Source: Parasphingorhabdus cellanae (GTDB lineage Bacteria; Pseudomonadota; Alphaproteobacteria; Sphingomonadales; Sphingomonadaceae). From it: a DNA stretch of 64,000 nucleotides. The DNA is taken from positions 1 through 64,000 of the forward strand of contig NZ_CP071794.1 of NCBI RefSeq assembly GCF_017498565.1, in the 5' to 3' direction. The notes beneath the pieces were generated by a model, which did no database searches, was not told the DNA's origin, and saw only the letters and a program-made list of their open reading frames with translations. Positions 25,022 to 34,921 of this stretch are shown piece after piece. A program made the position numbers and the translations under genes. The first letter of the stretch is position 1. Each line of letters starts with the position of its first letter.

Positions 25022-25230
25022 TGTTTGACGTTGAGAAACATCCGATAAGAGTTGGCTTGCTTTGGGCATTTTTCATGTGTGCCGTGATGATTCCTTACAA
25101 GCTGTTTTCTGGGGATCTTGAAGTGTCTGCCAGCCGTTTGATATTTGGTTACATTGCGCTGGCTGTTCCTGCTGGAATAATATTTGGCTATTCTCAGCGG
25201 TTCTTTGAAAGAAGGAAACAGAAGCAATGA
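25021..25230 (+). CDS. Small membrane protein inside the nuo operon (69 residues)
   Basis: 69 residues from the ATG at 25021, which overlaps the nuoE stop and has AGGAG at a proper distance; GTG codons at 25015 and 25018 are poorer. Two predicted helices (about 12-30 and 40-57) and a strongly basic tail ([11 protein letters not shown]). It lies between nuoE and a 30-residue gene and overlaps the latter by 4 bases (ATGA). Unknown function; likely a membrane-bound accessory factor. Confidence 0.6.
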   Translation: MFDVEKHPIRVGLLWAFFMCAVMIPYKLFSGDLEVSASRLIFGYIALAVPAGIIFGYSQRFFERRKQKQ

Positions 25231-25319
25231 TCTTCGACGGATATGCAGGATGGGTTGCGCTGGCGGTTGTTGCCATTGCGGTTGCAGGTGGTCTTTGGGG
25301 CCGCAGGAGTAAGAAATAA
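25227..25319 (+). CDS. 30-residue membrane microprotein inside the nuo operon
   Basis: A tiny frame [20 protein letters not shown] then [10 protein letters not shown]: one predicted membrane helix (about 8-22) and a basic end. Its ATG overlaps the preceding stop as ATGA, and its stop TAA overlaps the nuoF start as TAATG, so it is tightly coupled on both sides. The AGGAG for nuoF lies inside its last codons. The exact fit between neighbours and the membrane-plus-basic layout argue for a real product. Small single-helix complex I subunits exist in other organisms, but I cannot assign one here. Confidence 0.55.
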   Translation: MIFDGYAGWVALAVVAIAVAGGLWGRRSKK

Positions 25320-26629
25320 TGGCTTTTGACTTTCTCCAGGACAAAGACCGGATCTTTACCAATGTCTATGGCTTTCAGTCATGGGACCTGAAAGCTGCGC
25401 AAAAGCGTGGTGACTGGGACAATACTGCTGACATCATCATGCGCGGTAATGACAAGATTATTAACGAGATGAAGGAAAGCGGCCTGCGCGGTCGTGGTGG
25501 TGCGGGTTTTCCAACTGGTTTGAAATGGTCCTTCATGCCGAAAGAGTCTCCTGATGGGCGGCCAAGCTTTCTGGTCATCAACGCTGATGAGTCCGAGCCC
25601 GGTTCTTGTAAAGACCGCGAAATCCTGCGCAACGATCCGCACAAGCTGATCGAAGGCGCTTTAATCGCTGGTTTCGCGATGCGGGCGCGGGCCGCCTATA
25701 TCTATATTCGCGGCGAATATATCATGGAAGCCAAGGTCATGGAGGCGGCCGTCAAGGAAGCCTATGATGCGGGCCTGATCGGCAAGAACGCGGCCAAATC
25801 CGGCTATGATTTTGACGTCTTCGTGCACCGCGGCGCGGGCGCTTATATCTGCGGCGAAGAAACCGCGATGATCGAAAGCCTGGAAGGCAAAAAAGGTCAG
25901 CCGCGCCTGAAGCCGCCATTTCCTGCCGGTGCTGGGCTCTATGGTTGCCCGACAACTGTCAACAATGTTGAGTCCATCGCGGTGGTGCCAACTATCCTAC
26001 GCCGTGGTGCCAGCTGGTTTGCTGGCTTTGGCCGCGAAAATAACCATGGCACGAAATTATTTCAGGTTTCCGGCCATGTCGAAAAGCCGGCTGTGTTTGA
26101 AGAAGCCATGTCGGTTCCGTTCAAGGATATGATTGAGAAGCACTGCGGCGGGATTACCGGCGGATGGGACAATCTGCTGGCGGTTATTCCTGGCGGCTCT
26201 TCGGTGCCTTTGGTACCAGCCGAACAAATCATGGACGCGCCGATGGATTTTGACGGGCTCAAGGATTTGGGCTCCGGTCTTGGTACGGCAGCGGTCATCG
26301 TGATGGACAAGTCGACCGACATCGTCCGCGCCATTTCACGGCTCAGCTATTTCTACAAACATGAAAGCTGCGGCCAATGTACACCGTGCCGTGAAGGCAC
26401 AGGCTGGATGTGGCGCGTTATGGAACGCCTGCGCGACGGTGACGCGACGATTGAAGAAATCGATACGCTGCATGAAGTGACCAAGCAGGTCGAAGGCCAC
26501 ACGATCTGTGCGCTTGGTGATGCTGCGGCGTGGCCGATTCAGGGCTTGATCCGTCATTTCCGTCCGGAGATGGAGCGGCGCATTCGGGAGAATGGCGCAC
26601 AGCCAGAAGTGATGGAGGCGGCAGAGTGA
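25319..26629 (+). CDS. nuoF: NADH-quinone oxidoreductase subunit F
   Basis: 51-kDa subunit that binds NADH, FMN and cluster N3. 436 residues. The nucleotide/FMN loop [13 protein letters not shown] is at 58-70, then [16 protein letters not shown] near 88-103 and [19 protein letters not shown] near 178-196. The [4Fe-4S] ligands are in [13 protein letters not shown] near 350, with the fourth Cys in HTICALGD. The start overlaps the stop of the microprotein. A REP-like element separates it from nuoG. Confidence 0.96.
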   Translation: MAFDFLQDKDRIFTNVYGFQSWDLKAAQKRGDWDNTADIIMRGNDKIINEMKESGLRGRGGAGFPTGLKWSFMPKESPDGRPSFLVINADESEPGSCKDREILRNDPHKLIEGALIAGFAMRARAAYIYIRGEYIMEAKVMEAAVKEAYDAGLIGKNAAKSGYDFDVFVHRGAGAYICGEETAMIESLEGKKGQPRLKPPFPAGAGLYGCPTTVNNVESIAVVPTILRRGASWFAGFGRENNHGTKLFQVSGHVEKPAVFEEAMSVPFKDMIEKHCGGITGGWDNLLAVIPGGSSVPLVPAEQIMDAPMDFDGLKDLGSGLGTAAVIVMDKSTDIVRAISRLSYFYKHESCGQCTPCREGTGWMWRVMERLRDGDATIEEIDTLHEVTKQVEGHTICALGDAAAWPIQGLIRHFRPEMERRIRENGAQPEVMEAAE

Positions 26630-26643
26630 ACTATTATCTTACA

Positions 26644-26740
26644 CTTCGTCACCCTGAACTTGTTTCAGGGTCTATTTCTAATCTTGAAACAGGTTCTGCG
26701 AAGGCACAATGGATGCTGAAACAAGTTCAGCATGACGAAG
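26644..26740. repeat. REP-like palindromic element between nuoF and nuoG
   Basis: Arms of 26 bases (26644-26669 and 26715-26740) are inverted copies with three mismatches: CTTCGTCACCCTGAACTTGT and its partner ending CAGCATGACGAAG. One arm carries CACCC where the other carries CATGC, the same asymmetry as in the elements at 1402 and 31277, although the core sequence (CTTGTTTCAG) differs. It lies inside the transcribed nuo operon and will fold in the mRNA. Confidence 0.8.
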
Positions 26741-26755
26741 GTTTGGATGTGATAG

Positions 26756-28768
26756 ATGCCTAAAGTAACCGTAGACGGCATCGAACTCGAAGTGCCACAG
26801 GGCGCAACCGTGCTGCAGGCGGCTGAGCTTGCCGGCAAGGAAATTCCGCGTTTCTGTTATCATGAGCGTCTGAGCATCGCCGGCAATTGCCGCATGTGCT
26901 TGGTTGAGGTGAAGCCGGGACCGCCGAAGCCGCAGGCGAGCTGTGCGCTGCCCGCTGCCGAGGGACAGGAAATCCGCACCGATAGTGAAATGGTCAAGAA
27001 AGCGCGTGAAGGGGTGATGGAATTTCTTCTCATCAACCATCCGCTGGATTGTCCGATTTGTGACCAGGGCGGCGAGTGCGACTTGCAGGATCAGGCCATG
27101 GCCTATGGCAAGGGCGGATCTCGCTATGACGAGAATAAGCGCGCGGTGACCGAGAAATATATGGGGCCGGTGGTCAAGACGATCATGACCCGCTGTATTC
27201 ATTGCACCCGCTGTGTTCGCTTTGCTGAAGAAGTCGCTGGCGTGGAAGAAATCGGCGCCATTGGCCGCGGCGAGGGGATGGAGATCACCTCTTATCTCGA
27301 AGGCGCGGTGCATAGTGAGCTGAGCGGCAATGTTGTTGATCTTTGCCCCGTTGGCGCGCTGACCAGCAAGCCTTATGCGTTTGAGGCCCGTCCTTGGGAA
27401 CTGACCAAGACTTTGGGCATTGACGTGATGGACGGCGTTGGCACCAACATCCGCATCGACAGCCGCGGCCGCGAAGTGCTGCGTGCCTTGCCGCGCGTCA
27501 ATGATGATGTGAACGAGGAATGGGCGACCGACAAGACGCGTCACGCCATTGATGGATTGATGAAGCGCCGCCTCGACAAGCCTTATATCCGGCAAAATGG
27601 CACATTGATGCCCGCGAGCTGGAGCGAAGCATTTGAAGCCATTGCGGCGGTCAAAGCAGGCAGTTCGGTAGCCGCCATCGCCGGTGATCTGGTTGATTGC
27701 GAAACCATGTACGCGACCAAGCGGCTTTTGAAATCCATGCGGTCTGATATGCTGGAAGGCCGCCAGACCGGCCTCTCTTATGACGTATCCAATCTGGCGG
27801 CGGTCAATTTTAACACGACCATAGCGGGTATCGAAAATGCCGACGTGATCGTATTGGTTTCGACCAATCCACGCTGGGAAGCCTCGCTCGTTAATACGCG
27901 CATCCGCAAGGCGGTGCGCAAGGGCGGAGCGAAAGTCTTTGGCATTGGACCAGAGGCGGATCAGACCTATCCGGTGGAATGGCTGGGTGACGATATGGGC
28001 TTGCTTGCCAAGCTTCCCACAGCCGCTGCAGACGCACTGAAAAATGCCGAGAAACCGGCGCTTATCCTGGGCGGCGGCGCATTGAGTATAGACGGCGCGC
28101 ATGGCGCAGCCTTAAAACTGGCCACGAAATACAAGCTGGTCCGTGATGACTGGAATGGCTTCAACGTGCTGCATATCGGCGCTTCGCGTACCGGCGGGTT
28201 GGTGCTCGGCTATGCTTATGATGGCGGGATCAAGGCCATTGCCGCGAAAAAGCCGAAACTGCTCTTTTCGCTCGGTGCCGATGAAATGGATTATGCGCCG
28301 TTTGATAAGAGCTTCAAAGTCTATATCGGCCATCATGGCGATGCCGGTGCCCATGCGGCGGACGTGATCTTGCCAGCGGCGGCTTATACCGAGAAAAACG
28401 GTACTTATGTCAATCTGGAAGGACGTGTGCAGCGCTCCAACAAAGCGATATTTGCTCCTGGCGATGCCCGCGAAGACTGGAGCATCCTGCGGGCCTTGTC
28501 CGATGTGATGGGCAAAACATTGCCATTTGACAGTTTTGAAGAGCTGCGCAGCAAAATGTTCAAGGACCATCCGGAATTCGCCGAAGAGGGTTTGGTATCA
28601 TTCGATTGGGCACCACCAACGGGATTGCCAGACAAACCAACAGGGCAGGGCGTCCACCCGATCAAGGATTTCTACCTCACCAACAGCATCGCCCGCGCGA
28701 GTGCGACGATGCAGCGCTGTTCGGCTGAATTACTGCATGGAGAAGATATGCTGGAGGCGGCGGAATGA
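26756..28768 (+). CDS. nuoG: NADH-quinone oxidoreductase subunit G
   Basis: 75-kDa subunit of the electron-input arm with three or more iron-sulfur clusters. 670 residues. N-terminal [2Fe-2S] ligands are Cys34, Cys45, Cys48 and Cys63. The His-Cys3 [4Fe-4S] site lies in [19 protein letters not shown] (about 95-113) and a second [4Fe-4S] site in [13 protein letters not shown] (about 143-155) with Cys near 200 ([11 protein letters not shown]). The rest is a molybdopterin-oxidoreductase-like fold without cofactor. The start follows the REP-like element; the GAAGG before the ATG comes from the repeat arm and is rather far away. It overlaps nuoH by 4 bases. Confidence 0.95.
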   Translation: MPKVTVDGIELEVPQGATVLQAAELAGKEIPRFCYHERLSIAGNCRMCLVEVKPGPPKPQASCALPAAEGQEIRTDSEMVKKAREGVMEFLLINHPLDCPICDQGGECDLQDQAMAYGKGGSRYDENKRAVTEKYMGPVVKTIMTRCIHCTRCVRFAEEVAGVEEIGAIGRGEGMEITSYLEGAVHSELSGNVVDLCPVGALTSKPYAFEARPWELTKTLGIDVMDGVGTNIRIDSRGREVLRALPRVNDDVNEEWATDKTRHAIDGLMKRRLDKPYIRQNGTLMPASWSEAFEAIAAVKAGSSVAAIAGDLVDCETMYATKRLLKSMRSDMLEGRQTGLSYDVSNLAAVNFNTTIAGIENADVIVLVSTNPRWEASLVNTRIRKAVRKGGAKVFGIGPEADQTYPVEWLGDDMGLLAKLPTAAADALKNAEKPALILGGGALSIDGAHGAALKLATKYKLVRDDWNGFNVLHIGASRTGGLVLGYAYDGGIKAIAAKKPKLLFSLGADEMDYAPFDKSFKVYIGHHGDAGAHAADVILPAAAYTEKNGTYVNLEGRVQRSNKAIFAPGDAREDWSILRALSDVMGKTLPFDSFEELRSKMFKDHPEFAEEGLVSFDWAPPTGLPDKPTGQGVHPIKDFYLTNSIARASATMQRCSAELLHGEDMLEAAE

Positions 28769-29817
28769 CCGAATATCTCCAATCCACTTTTCTGGGCCCT
28801 GAGATTGGCTGGTTTGTTGCGACACTGGCTCTGATCCTCCTCATCGCGCTTCCGCTTATGCTGGCTGTGGCGATGATCATCTACGTCGATCGCAAGATTA
28901 TTGCCGCCGTGGCGCTGCGCCGCGGCCCCAACGTGGTCGGCCCGTTCGGCTTGCTGCAAAGTTTCGCAGATGGCTTGAAAGTGTTCCTGCAGGAAACGAT
29001 CATCCCGTCGGGAGCCAATAAAGGCCTGTTCCTGCTGGCGCCGATCATCACCTTTACCGTGGCTTTGCTGGCGTGGGCGGTCATTCCGTTTAGCGAGGAA
29101 ATGGTCCTCGCAAATATCAATATCGGCGTGCTGTACATTCTCGCGATCAGTTCGCTAGGTGTTTATGGCGTGGTGATTTCCGGTTGGGCGAGTAACTCCA
29201 AATATCCGTTTTTCTCGGCCATGCGCGCGGCGGCTCAGATGATCTCTTATGAGGTTTCCATCGGCTTCATACTGATTTCGGTGGTATTGTTCGCCGGTAC
29301 TTTCAATCTCAACGAAATTATCAAGGCGCAGGAAGGCCATATCTTTGGATTTGTGAACGCTTACGGGGTTAATCCGCTGCTCTTTCCAATGGCGGTGATG
29401 TTCCTGATCAGCTCGATGGCGGAAACGGCGCGTGCGCCTTTCGATCTCACTGAAGCAGAAAGCGAACTCGTCGCGGGTTATCAGACCGAATATTCCTCCA
29501 TGTCCTTCGCGCTGTTCTGGCTCGGCGAATATGCCAACATCCTGCTGATGTGTGCGCTGAATGTCATTCTTTTCTGGGGCGGATGGTTGCCACCGGTGGA
29601 TTGGGAACCGCTTTATGCTGTGCCCGGTATCATCTGGTTGTTCCTGAAGATGTTCCTGATCTTCTTCATTTTCAGTTGGGCATGGGCCACAGTACCGCGT
29701 TACCGTTATGATCAACTTATGCGACTGGGTTGGAAAGTGTTTCTGCCGATCAGCATATTCTGGGTATTTCTGGTCAGCGGATATGTCATGATCGATAAAT
29801 TTGGGTGGCCACTATGA
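28765..29817 (+). CDS. nuoH: NADH-quinone oxidoreductase subunit H
   Basis: Membrane subunit that joins the arms and forms part of the quinone tunnel. 350 residues with eight predicted helices. Signature stretches: [20 protein letters not shown] near 35-54, then [15 protein letters not shown], and [24 protein letters not shown] near 222-245, the acidic loop facing the quinone site. It overlaps nuoG by 4 bases and nuoI by 4 bases (ATGA). Confidence 0.96.
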   Translation: MTEYLQSTFLGPEIGWFVATLALILLIALPLMLAVAMIIYVDRKIIAAVALRRGPNVVGPFGLLQSFADGLKVFLQETIIPSGANKGLFLLAPIITFTVALLAWAVIPFSEEMVLANINIGVLYILAISSLGVYGVVISGWASNSKYPFFSAMRAAAQMISYEVSIGFILISVVLFAGTFNLNEIIKAQEGHIFGFVNAYGVNPLLFPMAVMFLISSMAETARAPFDLTEAESELVAGYQTEYSSMSFALFWLGEYANILLMCALNVILFWGGWLPPVDWEPLYAVPGIIWLFLKMFLIFFIFSWAWATVPRYRYDQLMRLGWKVFLPISIFWVFLVSGYVMIDKFGWPL

Positions 29818-30299
29818 GCATTGCACAATATATCAAAGCCTTCACGCTTTATGAAATCGTTCTGGCGCATGCCCTGACGCTGAAATATTTCTTCAAGCGG
29901 AAGAAAACGATCAACTATCCCTATGAGAAAAACCCGATTTCACCGCGGTTTCGTGGGGAGCATGTGCTGCGCCGTTATCCCAATGGGGAAGAACGCTGCA
30001 TCGCCTGTAAGCTGTGTGAAGCGGTATGCCCCGCGCAAGCAATTACGATCGAAGCGGAACCACGCGAAGATGGCAGTCGCCGGACCACGCGCTATGATAT
30101 TGATATGACCAAGTGCATTTACTGCGGTTTCTGTCAGGAAGCCTGTCCGGTAGATGCGGTTGTCGAAGGGCCGAATTTTGAATATTCGACCGAGACACGT
30201 GAAGAATTAATCTACGACAAAGCAAAACTGCTCGAAAATGGTGACAAATGGGAGCGAGCCATCGCATCCAACCTTGCCGCCGACGCGCCCTATCGTTAA
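29814..30299 (+). CDS. nuoI: NADH-quinone oxidoreductase subunit I
   Basis: Ferredoxin-like subunit with two [4Fe-4S] clusters (N6a, N6b). 161 residues from the ATG at 29814, which overlaps the nuoH stop. Ligands: Cys62, 65, 68 and 72 ([12 protein letters not shown]) and Cys101, 104, 107 and 111 ([12 protein letters not shown]). An amphipathic N-terminal helix ([20 protein letters not shown]) docks on the membrane. Confidence 0.96.
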   Translation: MSIAQYIKAFTLYEIVLAHALTLKYFFKRKKTINYPYEKNPISPRFRGEHVLRRYPNGEERCIACKLCEAVCPAQAITIEAEPREDGSRRTTRYDIDMTKCIYCGFCQEACPVDAVVEGPNFEYSTETREELIYDKAKLLENGDKWERAIASNLAADAPYR

Positions 30300-30341
30300 G
30301 GCGCTGACACGACTCAAAGGGGGGTCAGGGAAACCGTAAAC

Positions 30342-30953
30342 ATGCAAATATTTGCTTTCTATCTATTCGCATCCATTGTCATCGCCAGCGGCGCGTTTTG
30401 CATTTTTGCGCGTAATCCTGTGCATAGTGTTTTATGGCTGATTTTGGCGTTTTTTAACGCGGCGGGCCTGATGTTGCTGGTTGGTGCCGAATTTATCGCT
30501 GCCCTCTTGGTCATAGTTTATGTTGGCGCAGTGGCGGTCTTGTTTCTGTTCGTCGTTATGATGCTAGACATCGACTTTGCGGAATTACGGGCCGGTTTCA
30601 TGAAAAACCTACCTTTGGGACTGCTATTGGCTCTGGTCTTGCTCGCCGAGATTATTTTTGGAGTGGGTGCATGGACCGCTGGCGGTATGGGCGAAGCCAA
30701 TGCGGTCGTAGGACCTCCAGCCGGCGGGCCTTCCAACATCGAAGCCTTGGGCGCTTTACTGTACACAAAATATATCTTTCTGTTTGAAGCCGCGGGGATG
30801 ATCCTGCTGGTCGCCATGGTCGGTGCCATTGTTCTAACCAATCGCAAACGCGGCGGCGTCCGGATCCAGAACATCCGTGATCAGGTCACAAGGCGTCCAG
30901 AAGACGCAACACGCAACGAGCAGCCTGAAGTCGGCAAGGGGGTCGAACTATGA
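30342..30953 (+). CDS. nuoJ: NADH-quinone oxidoreductase subunit J
   Basis: Membrane subunit J of complex I. 203 residues with five predicted helices; the conserved third-helix region [25 protein letters not shown] is near 64-88. A hydrophilic C-terminal tail ([19 protein letters not shown]) follows the last helix. AAAGGGGGGTCAGG stands upstream, about 42 bases after nuoI. It overlaps nuoK by 4 bases. Confidence 0.95.
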   Translation: MQIFAFYLFASIVIASGAFCIFARNPVHSVLWLILAFFNAAGLMLLVGAEFIAALLVIVYVGAVAVLFLFVVMMLDIDFAELRAGFMKNLPLGLLLALVLLAEIIFGVGAWTAGGMGEANAVVGPPAGGPSNIEALGALLYTKYIFLFEAAGMILLVAMVGAIVLTNRKRGGVRIQNIRDQVTRRPEDATRNEQPEVGKGVEL

Positions 30954-31255
30954 TCGGCATAGAGCATTATCTGGTGGTCAGTTCCATCCTGTTCGTGATG
31001 GGCATGCTGGGCATTTTTCTGAACCGAAAAAATATCATCATCATCCTGATGGCGATTGAGCTGATCCTGCTCTCGGTGAATTTGAACCTGGTCGCTTTCA
31101 GTGCCTTTCTGGGCGATATGACCGGGCAGATTTTTGCAATGTTCGTTCTTACGGTTGCTGCGGGTGAGGCCGCTATCGGGCTTGCCATATTGGTTATCTA
31201 TTTCCGTCAGCGCGGCACGATCGCCGTTGATGATGTCAACCGGATGAAGGGTTAG
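30950..31255 (+). CDS. nuoK: NADH-quinone oxidoreductase subunit K
   Basis: Small antiporter-like membrane subunit with three predicted helices. 101 residues. Typical features are the helix-buried Glu in [18 protein letters not shown] (about 41-58) and in [15 protein letters not shown], both needed for proton transfer in the family. The start overlaps nuoJ as ATGA. A REP-like element lies between it and nuoL. Confidence 0.96.
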   Translation: MIGIEHYLVVSSILFVMGMLGIFLNRKNIIIILMAIELILLSVNLNLVAFSAFLGDMTGQIFAMFVLTVAAGEAAIGLAILVIYFRQRGTIAVDDVNRMKG

Positions 31256-31276
31256 GGATGTTGAAATTCCGAAACG

Positions 31277-31350
31277 GCGCTCACCCTGAGCTCGTCGAAG
31301 GGTGTTCTTCGCGGTGTCAGGCAATGCTTCGACAGGCTCAGCATGAGCGC
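31277..31350. repeat. REP-like palindromic element, copy 2, between nuoK and nuoL
   Basis: Arms of 27 bases (31277-31303 and 31324-31350) with a 20-base spacer, in the same family as the element at 1402-1487 but inverted relative to it: here the CACCC arm comes first. Both arms share CTGAGC and TCGAAG. It lies in the nuoK-nuoL gap of the operon, so its hairpin is in the mRNA just before the nuoL start. Confidence 0.82.
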
Positions 31351-31364
31351 GGCGGTGTAAGTAA

Positions 31365-33371
31365 ATGACTTCTATTCATTTCATAGTTTTCCTGCCCTTG
31401 CTGGCAGCAATAGTCGCAGGCTTTGGCAATCGTATGATTGGCAATGTTCCGGCGAAATTTATTACGACCGCCGCGTTGTTCGCATCCTGCGCTCTGAGCT
31501 GGCCGATATTTATCGACTATATCATGTTGTCCCGCGCCGCCGAAGTGGTGCCGGTTCTGACATGGGTACAGTCGGGCGATCTCAACTTTGAATGGTCGCT
31601 GCGGGTTGATGCGCTGACCGCTGTGATGCTGGTTGTCGTGACCACGGTTTCGGCTCTGGTTCACTTGTATAGCTGGGGCTATATGGATGAAGACCCTGAT
31701 CAACCGCGCTTTTTTGCCTATTTGTCGCTATTTACCTTCGCGATGTTGATGCTGGTGACAGCCGATAATCTGGTTCAGATGTTCTTCGGTTGGGAAGGGG
31801 TTGGCCTTGCGTCCTATCTGCTCATCGGCTTCTGGTTCAAGAAGCCGACGGCCAGCGCGGCGGCTATCAAAGCCTTTGTTGTGAACCGGGTCGGTGATCT
31901 TGGGTTCATGCTGGGCATATTCGGAACTTTTCTTGTGTTCGGCACTGTGTCTATTCCTGAAATTCTGGAAGCGGCACCAGCCATGGCAGGCTCGACAATC
32001 ACGTTTGCCGGTATGCGGCTTGATACGATGACGATCCTCTGTTTGCTGCTGTTTATCGGAGCGATGGGCAAGTCGGCGCAATTGGGTCTACACACCTGGC
32101 TACCGGACGCGATGGAAGGGCCGACACCTGTTTCGGCACTGATCCATGCAGCGACGATGGTTACAGCAGGTGTCTTCATGGTTTGCCGTCTGTCACCAAT
32201 GTTCGAAACCAGTGATGTGGCTTTGACAGTCGTTACCGTCGTTGGCGCCGCTACCGCAATTTTTGCAGCAACGATTGGCCTTGTGCAGACTGATATTAAG
32301 CGCGTGATTGCTTATTCCACCTGCTCACAGCTGGGCTATATGTTCTTCGCCGCAGGTGTTGGCGCCTATAGCGCCGCGATGTTCCATCTGTTCACCCACG
32401 CTTTCTTCAAAGCCCTTTTGTTCCTTGGCGCGGGCTCGGTAATTCACGCCATGCATCATGAGCAGGACATGCGTTATTACGGCGGCCTGCGGAAAGAAAT
32501 TCCGCTGACTTTCTGGGCAATGATGGCAGGGACGCTGGCGATTACTGGCGTTGGCATTGTTGGACTTGGCGGGTTTGCCGGTTTTTATTCCAAGGATGCA
32601 ATCATTGAGGCAGCCTTTGCGAGTGGCACCAGCGCTGGGCAATTCGCTTTTGCCATAGGTGTGCTGGCGGCTTTGTTGACCAGCTTCTACAGCTGGCGTC
32701 TGATGTTCTTGACCTTCTGGGGCACACCGCGCTGGATTCAATCCGAGCATATTCAGCACAGCGTTCACAAAACACCGGAAACGGCCGAAGACTCAACCGG
32801 CGGTTATCACCCTCATGAAAGTCCATTCTCTATGCTGATCCCGCTGGGCGTGCTTGGTTTTGGCGCGATCGCGGCAGGCTTTCTGTTCCACAACCAGTTT
32901 ATCGATGCGACAGAAGGCTTCCGTTTCTGGGCTGGCAGTTTGGCGTTTGACCGTCATTTAATGCATGAAATTCATGAAGTACCGCTGTGGGTGAAACTGG
33001 CCTCGACTGTGGCCATGCTCATTGGTCTTACCACAGCATATCTGATGTACTTCCGTGGGAAAGATCGTCCAGCGCGTCTCGCCGCGACCTTCCAGCCGGT
33101 GTATAATTTCTTCTTCAACAAATGGTATTTTGACGAGCTTTATGACCTGATCTTTGTACGTCCAGCTTTCTGGTTTGGACGGCTGTTCTGGAAAACCGGC
33201 GATGAAGGCACGATTGATCGCTTCGGTCCCAATGGTGTCGCGGCGGTTGTGGCGAGCGGTGCAGGTGTCGCGAAGAAATTCCAAACCGGATATCTTTATA
33301 GCTATGCGCTGATCATGCTGCTCGGTTTGGCAGCTGCTGTGACCTGGCTTATCGTGCGGGGAGCGAACTGA
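31365..33371 (+). CDS. nuoL: NADH-quinone oxidoreductase subunit L
   Basis: Distal antiporter-like proton-pumping subunit. 668 residues, with about 15-16 predicted helices and a lateral helix near the C-terminus. Signatures: [19 protein letters not shown] (about 131-149) with the pump Glu, [38 protein letters not shown] near 228-265 with Lys and His of the proton path, and [17 protein letters not shown]. The ATG follows the REP-like element with GTAAGTAA and no strong ribosome site. It abuts nuoM (stop/start TGATG). Confidence 0.95.
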   Translation: MTSIHFIVFLPLLAAIVAGFGNRMIGNVPAKFITTAALFASCALSWPIFIDYIMLSRAAEVVPVLTWVQSGDLNFEWSLRVDALTAVMLVVVTTVSALVHLYSWGYMDEDPDQPRFFAYLSLFTFAMLMLVTADNLVQMFFGWEGVGLASYLLIGFWFKKPTASAAAIKAFVVNRVGDLGFMLGIFGTFLVFGTVSIPEILEAAPAMAGSTITFAGMRLDTMTILCLLLFIGAMGKSAQLGLHTWLPDAMEGPTPVSALIHAATMVTAGVFMVCRLSPMFETSDVALTVVTVVGAATAIFAATIGLVQTDIKRVIAYSTCSQLGYMFFAAGVGAYSAAMFHLFTHAFFKALLFLGAGSVIHAMHHEQDMRYYGGLRKEIPLTFWAMMAGTLAITGVGIVGLGGFAGFYSKDAIIEAAFASGTSAGQFAFAIGVLAALLTSFYSWRLMFLTFWGTPRWIQSEHIQHSVHKTPETAEDSTGGYHPHESPFSMLIPLGVLGFGAIAAGFLFHNQFIDATEGFRFWAGSLAFDRHLMHEIHEVPLWVKLASTVAMLIGLTTAYLMYFRGKDRPARLAATFQPVYNFFFNKWYFDELYDLIFVRPAFWFGRLFWKTGDEGTIDRFGPNGVAAVVASGAGVAKKFQTGYLYSYALIMLLGLAAAVTWLIVRGAN

Positions 33372-34921
33372 TGAACCAGCTTGATTTCCCGATCCTGTCG
33401 CTGATGATGGGCCTACCGATGCTGGCCGCAATCATTTGTTTGTTTGTTGGCGCAAAGGCCGCACGCTGGCTCGCCTTGATTACGACATTGGTGTTATTTG
33501 CTCTAGGTGTGGTTTTGTGGGCTAATTACGACATTGGTGGTCCGCAATGGCAATATGTCGAGCGGGTAGAGATGTTCGGCAACTTTGCCTGGGCGCTGGG
33601 TATAGATGGCATTTCGATGATGCTGATCATGCTCACAGTGTTCCTGATGCCAATTTGTATCGGCGCGAGTTGGGAGAGCGTGAAGACACGTGTCGGAGAA
33701 TATATGGCGGCCTTCCTGTTCATGGAAGTGCTGATGATCGGTGTGTTTGCGGCGCAGGATATCTTCCTGTTCTACATCCTCTTCGAAGCTGGCCTGATCC
33801 CGATGTACCTGATCATTGGTATCTGGGGCGGCACTAACCGGATTTACGCCAGTTACAAATTCTTCCTCTACACTTTGCTCGGCTCGGTTGTGATGTTGAT
33901 CGCAATGCTGTGGATGGTGCAGGACGCGGGTACGAGCGATATTCCAACGCTGCTCAACTATGATTTCGCGCCTGAGGCCCAGACCTGGCTCTGGCTGGCC
34001 TTTTTCGCCAGCTTTGCGGTTAAAATGCCGATGTGGCCGGTCCATACCTGGCTGCCCGATGCGCACGTTCAGGCACCGACGGCAGGGTCCGTAATCCTGG
34101 CAGGTGTGCTGTTGAAAATGGGCGGTTATGGGTTCCTGCGTTTCTCCATCCCGATGTTCCCGGAAGCGTCAGAGCAATTTATCTGGTTGATCTTTGGACT
34201 GTCGATGGTCGCAGTAATCTACACATCCCTGGTTGCGTTGGTGCAGCAGGATATGAAGAAGCTGATCGCCTATTCGTCCGTTGCGCACATGGCGATTGTG
34301 ACACTCGGGCTGTTCGCTTTTAACCGACAGGGTATTGAGGGCGCGATCATTGTTATGCTCAGCCACGGCTTGGTGTCCGGCGCGCTCTTCCTCTGCGTTG
34401 GCGTGATATATGATCGTCTGCACACCAGAGAAATTGACCGTTATGGCGGTCTTTCGATCAACATGCCGAAATATGCCGTCCTGTTCATGCTGTTCACAAT
34501 GGCATCCATTGGCCTTCCCGGTACAAGTGGCTTCGTCGGCGAATTTCTCTCGCTAGTGGGCCTCTACAAGGTGAACAGCTGGGTCACATTGGTGGCGACG
34601 ACCGGTATCATTCTCGGTGCCGGTTATATGCTCTATCTCTATCGCCGGGTCGCTTTTGGCGAGCTGGTCCATGAAGACGTTAAGGCGATGCCGGATTTAT
34701 CCGCTCGTGAAATGGCATTGCTGGCGCCAATCGCTGCTGCCGTCATGTGGATGGGTGTCTATCCGGAAAGTTTCATGGCACCGATACGCGGAGATGTCGG
34801 GGCGCTCGTTGCCCGGATCGATCGTGCCGCGCCAGAGGGAGATGCACATTTGAAAATGGGTGAAGCTAAAGCGGCTACAAAGGCCCATGAGACCGAGACC
34901 GGTCACGGGGAGTCGCACTGA
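33371..34921 (+). CDS. nuoM: NADH-quinone oxidoreductase subunit M
   Basis: Middle antiporter-like subunit. 516 residues with about 14 predicted helices. Signatures: FYILFEAGLIPMYLIIGIWGG near 136-156 with the pump Glu, AVKMPMWPVHTWLPDAHVQAPTAGSVILAGVLLKMGGYGF near 216-255, and MKKLIAYSSVAHMAIVTLG. A hydrophilic tail rich in Lys, Glu and His ends the protein. It shares one base with the nuoN start. Confidence 0.96.
   Translation: MNQLDFPILSLMMGLPMLAAIICLFVGAKAARWLALITTLVLFALGVVLWANYDIGGPQWQYVERVEMFGNFAWALGIDGISMMLIMLTVFLMPICIGASWESVKTRVGEYMAAFLFMEVLMIGVFAAQDIFLFYILFEAGLIPMYLIIGIWGGTNRIYASYKFFLYTLLGSVVMLIAMLWMVQDAGTSDIPTLLNYDFAPEAQTWLWLAFFASFAVKMPMWPVHTWLPDAHVQAPTAGSVILAGVLLKMGGYGFLRFSIPMFPEASEQFIWLIFGLSMVAVIYTSLVALVQQDMKKLIAYSSVAHMAIVTLGLFAFNRQGIEGAIIVMLSHGLVSGALFLCVGVIYDRLHTREIDRYGGLSINMPKYAVLFMLFTMASIGLPGTSGFVGEFLSLVGLYKVNSWVTLVATTGIILGAGYMLYLYRRVAFGELVHEDVKAMPDLSAREMALLAPIAAAVMWMGVYPESFMAPIRGDVGALVARIDRAAPEGDAHLKMGEAKAATKAHETETGHGESH

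Noticed and set aside
26678..28102. Long minus-strand open frame of 474 codons opposite nuoG
   Set aside because: It lies wholly inside the well-supported nuoG on the other strand, has no ribosome site and its product is a His/Arg-rich sequence typical of antisense frames in GC-rich codon-biased genes.
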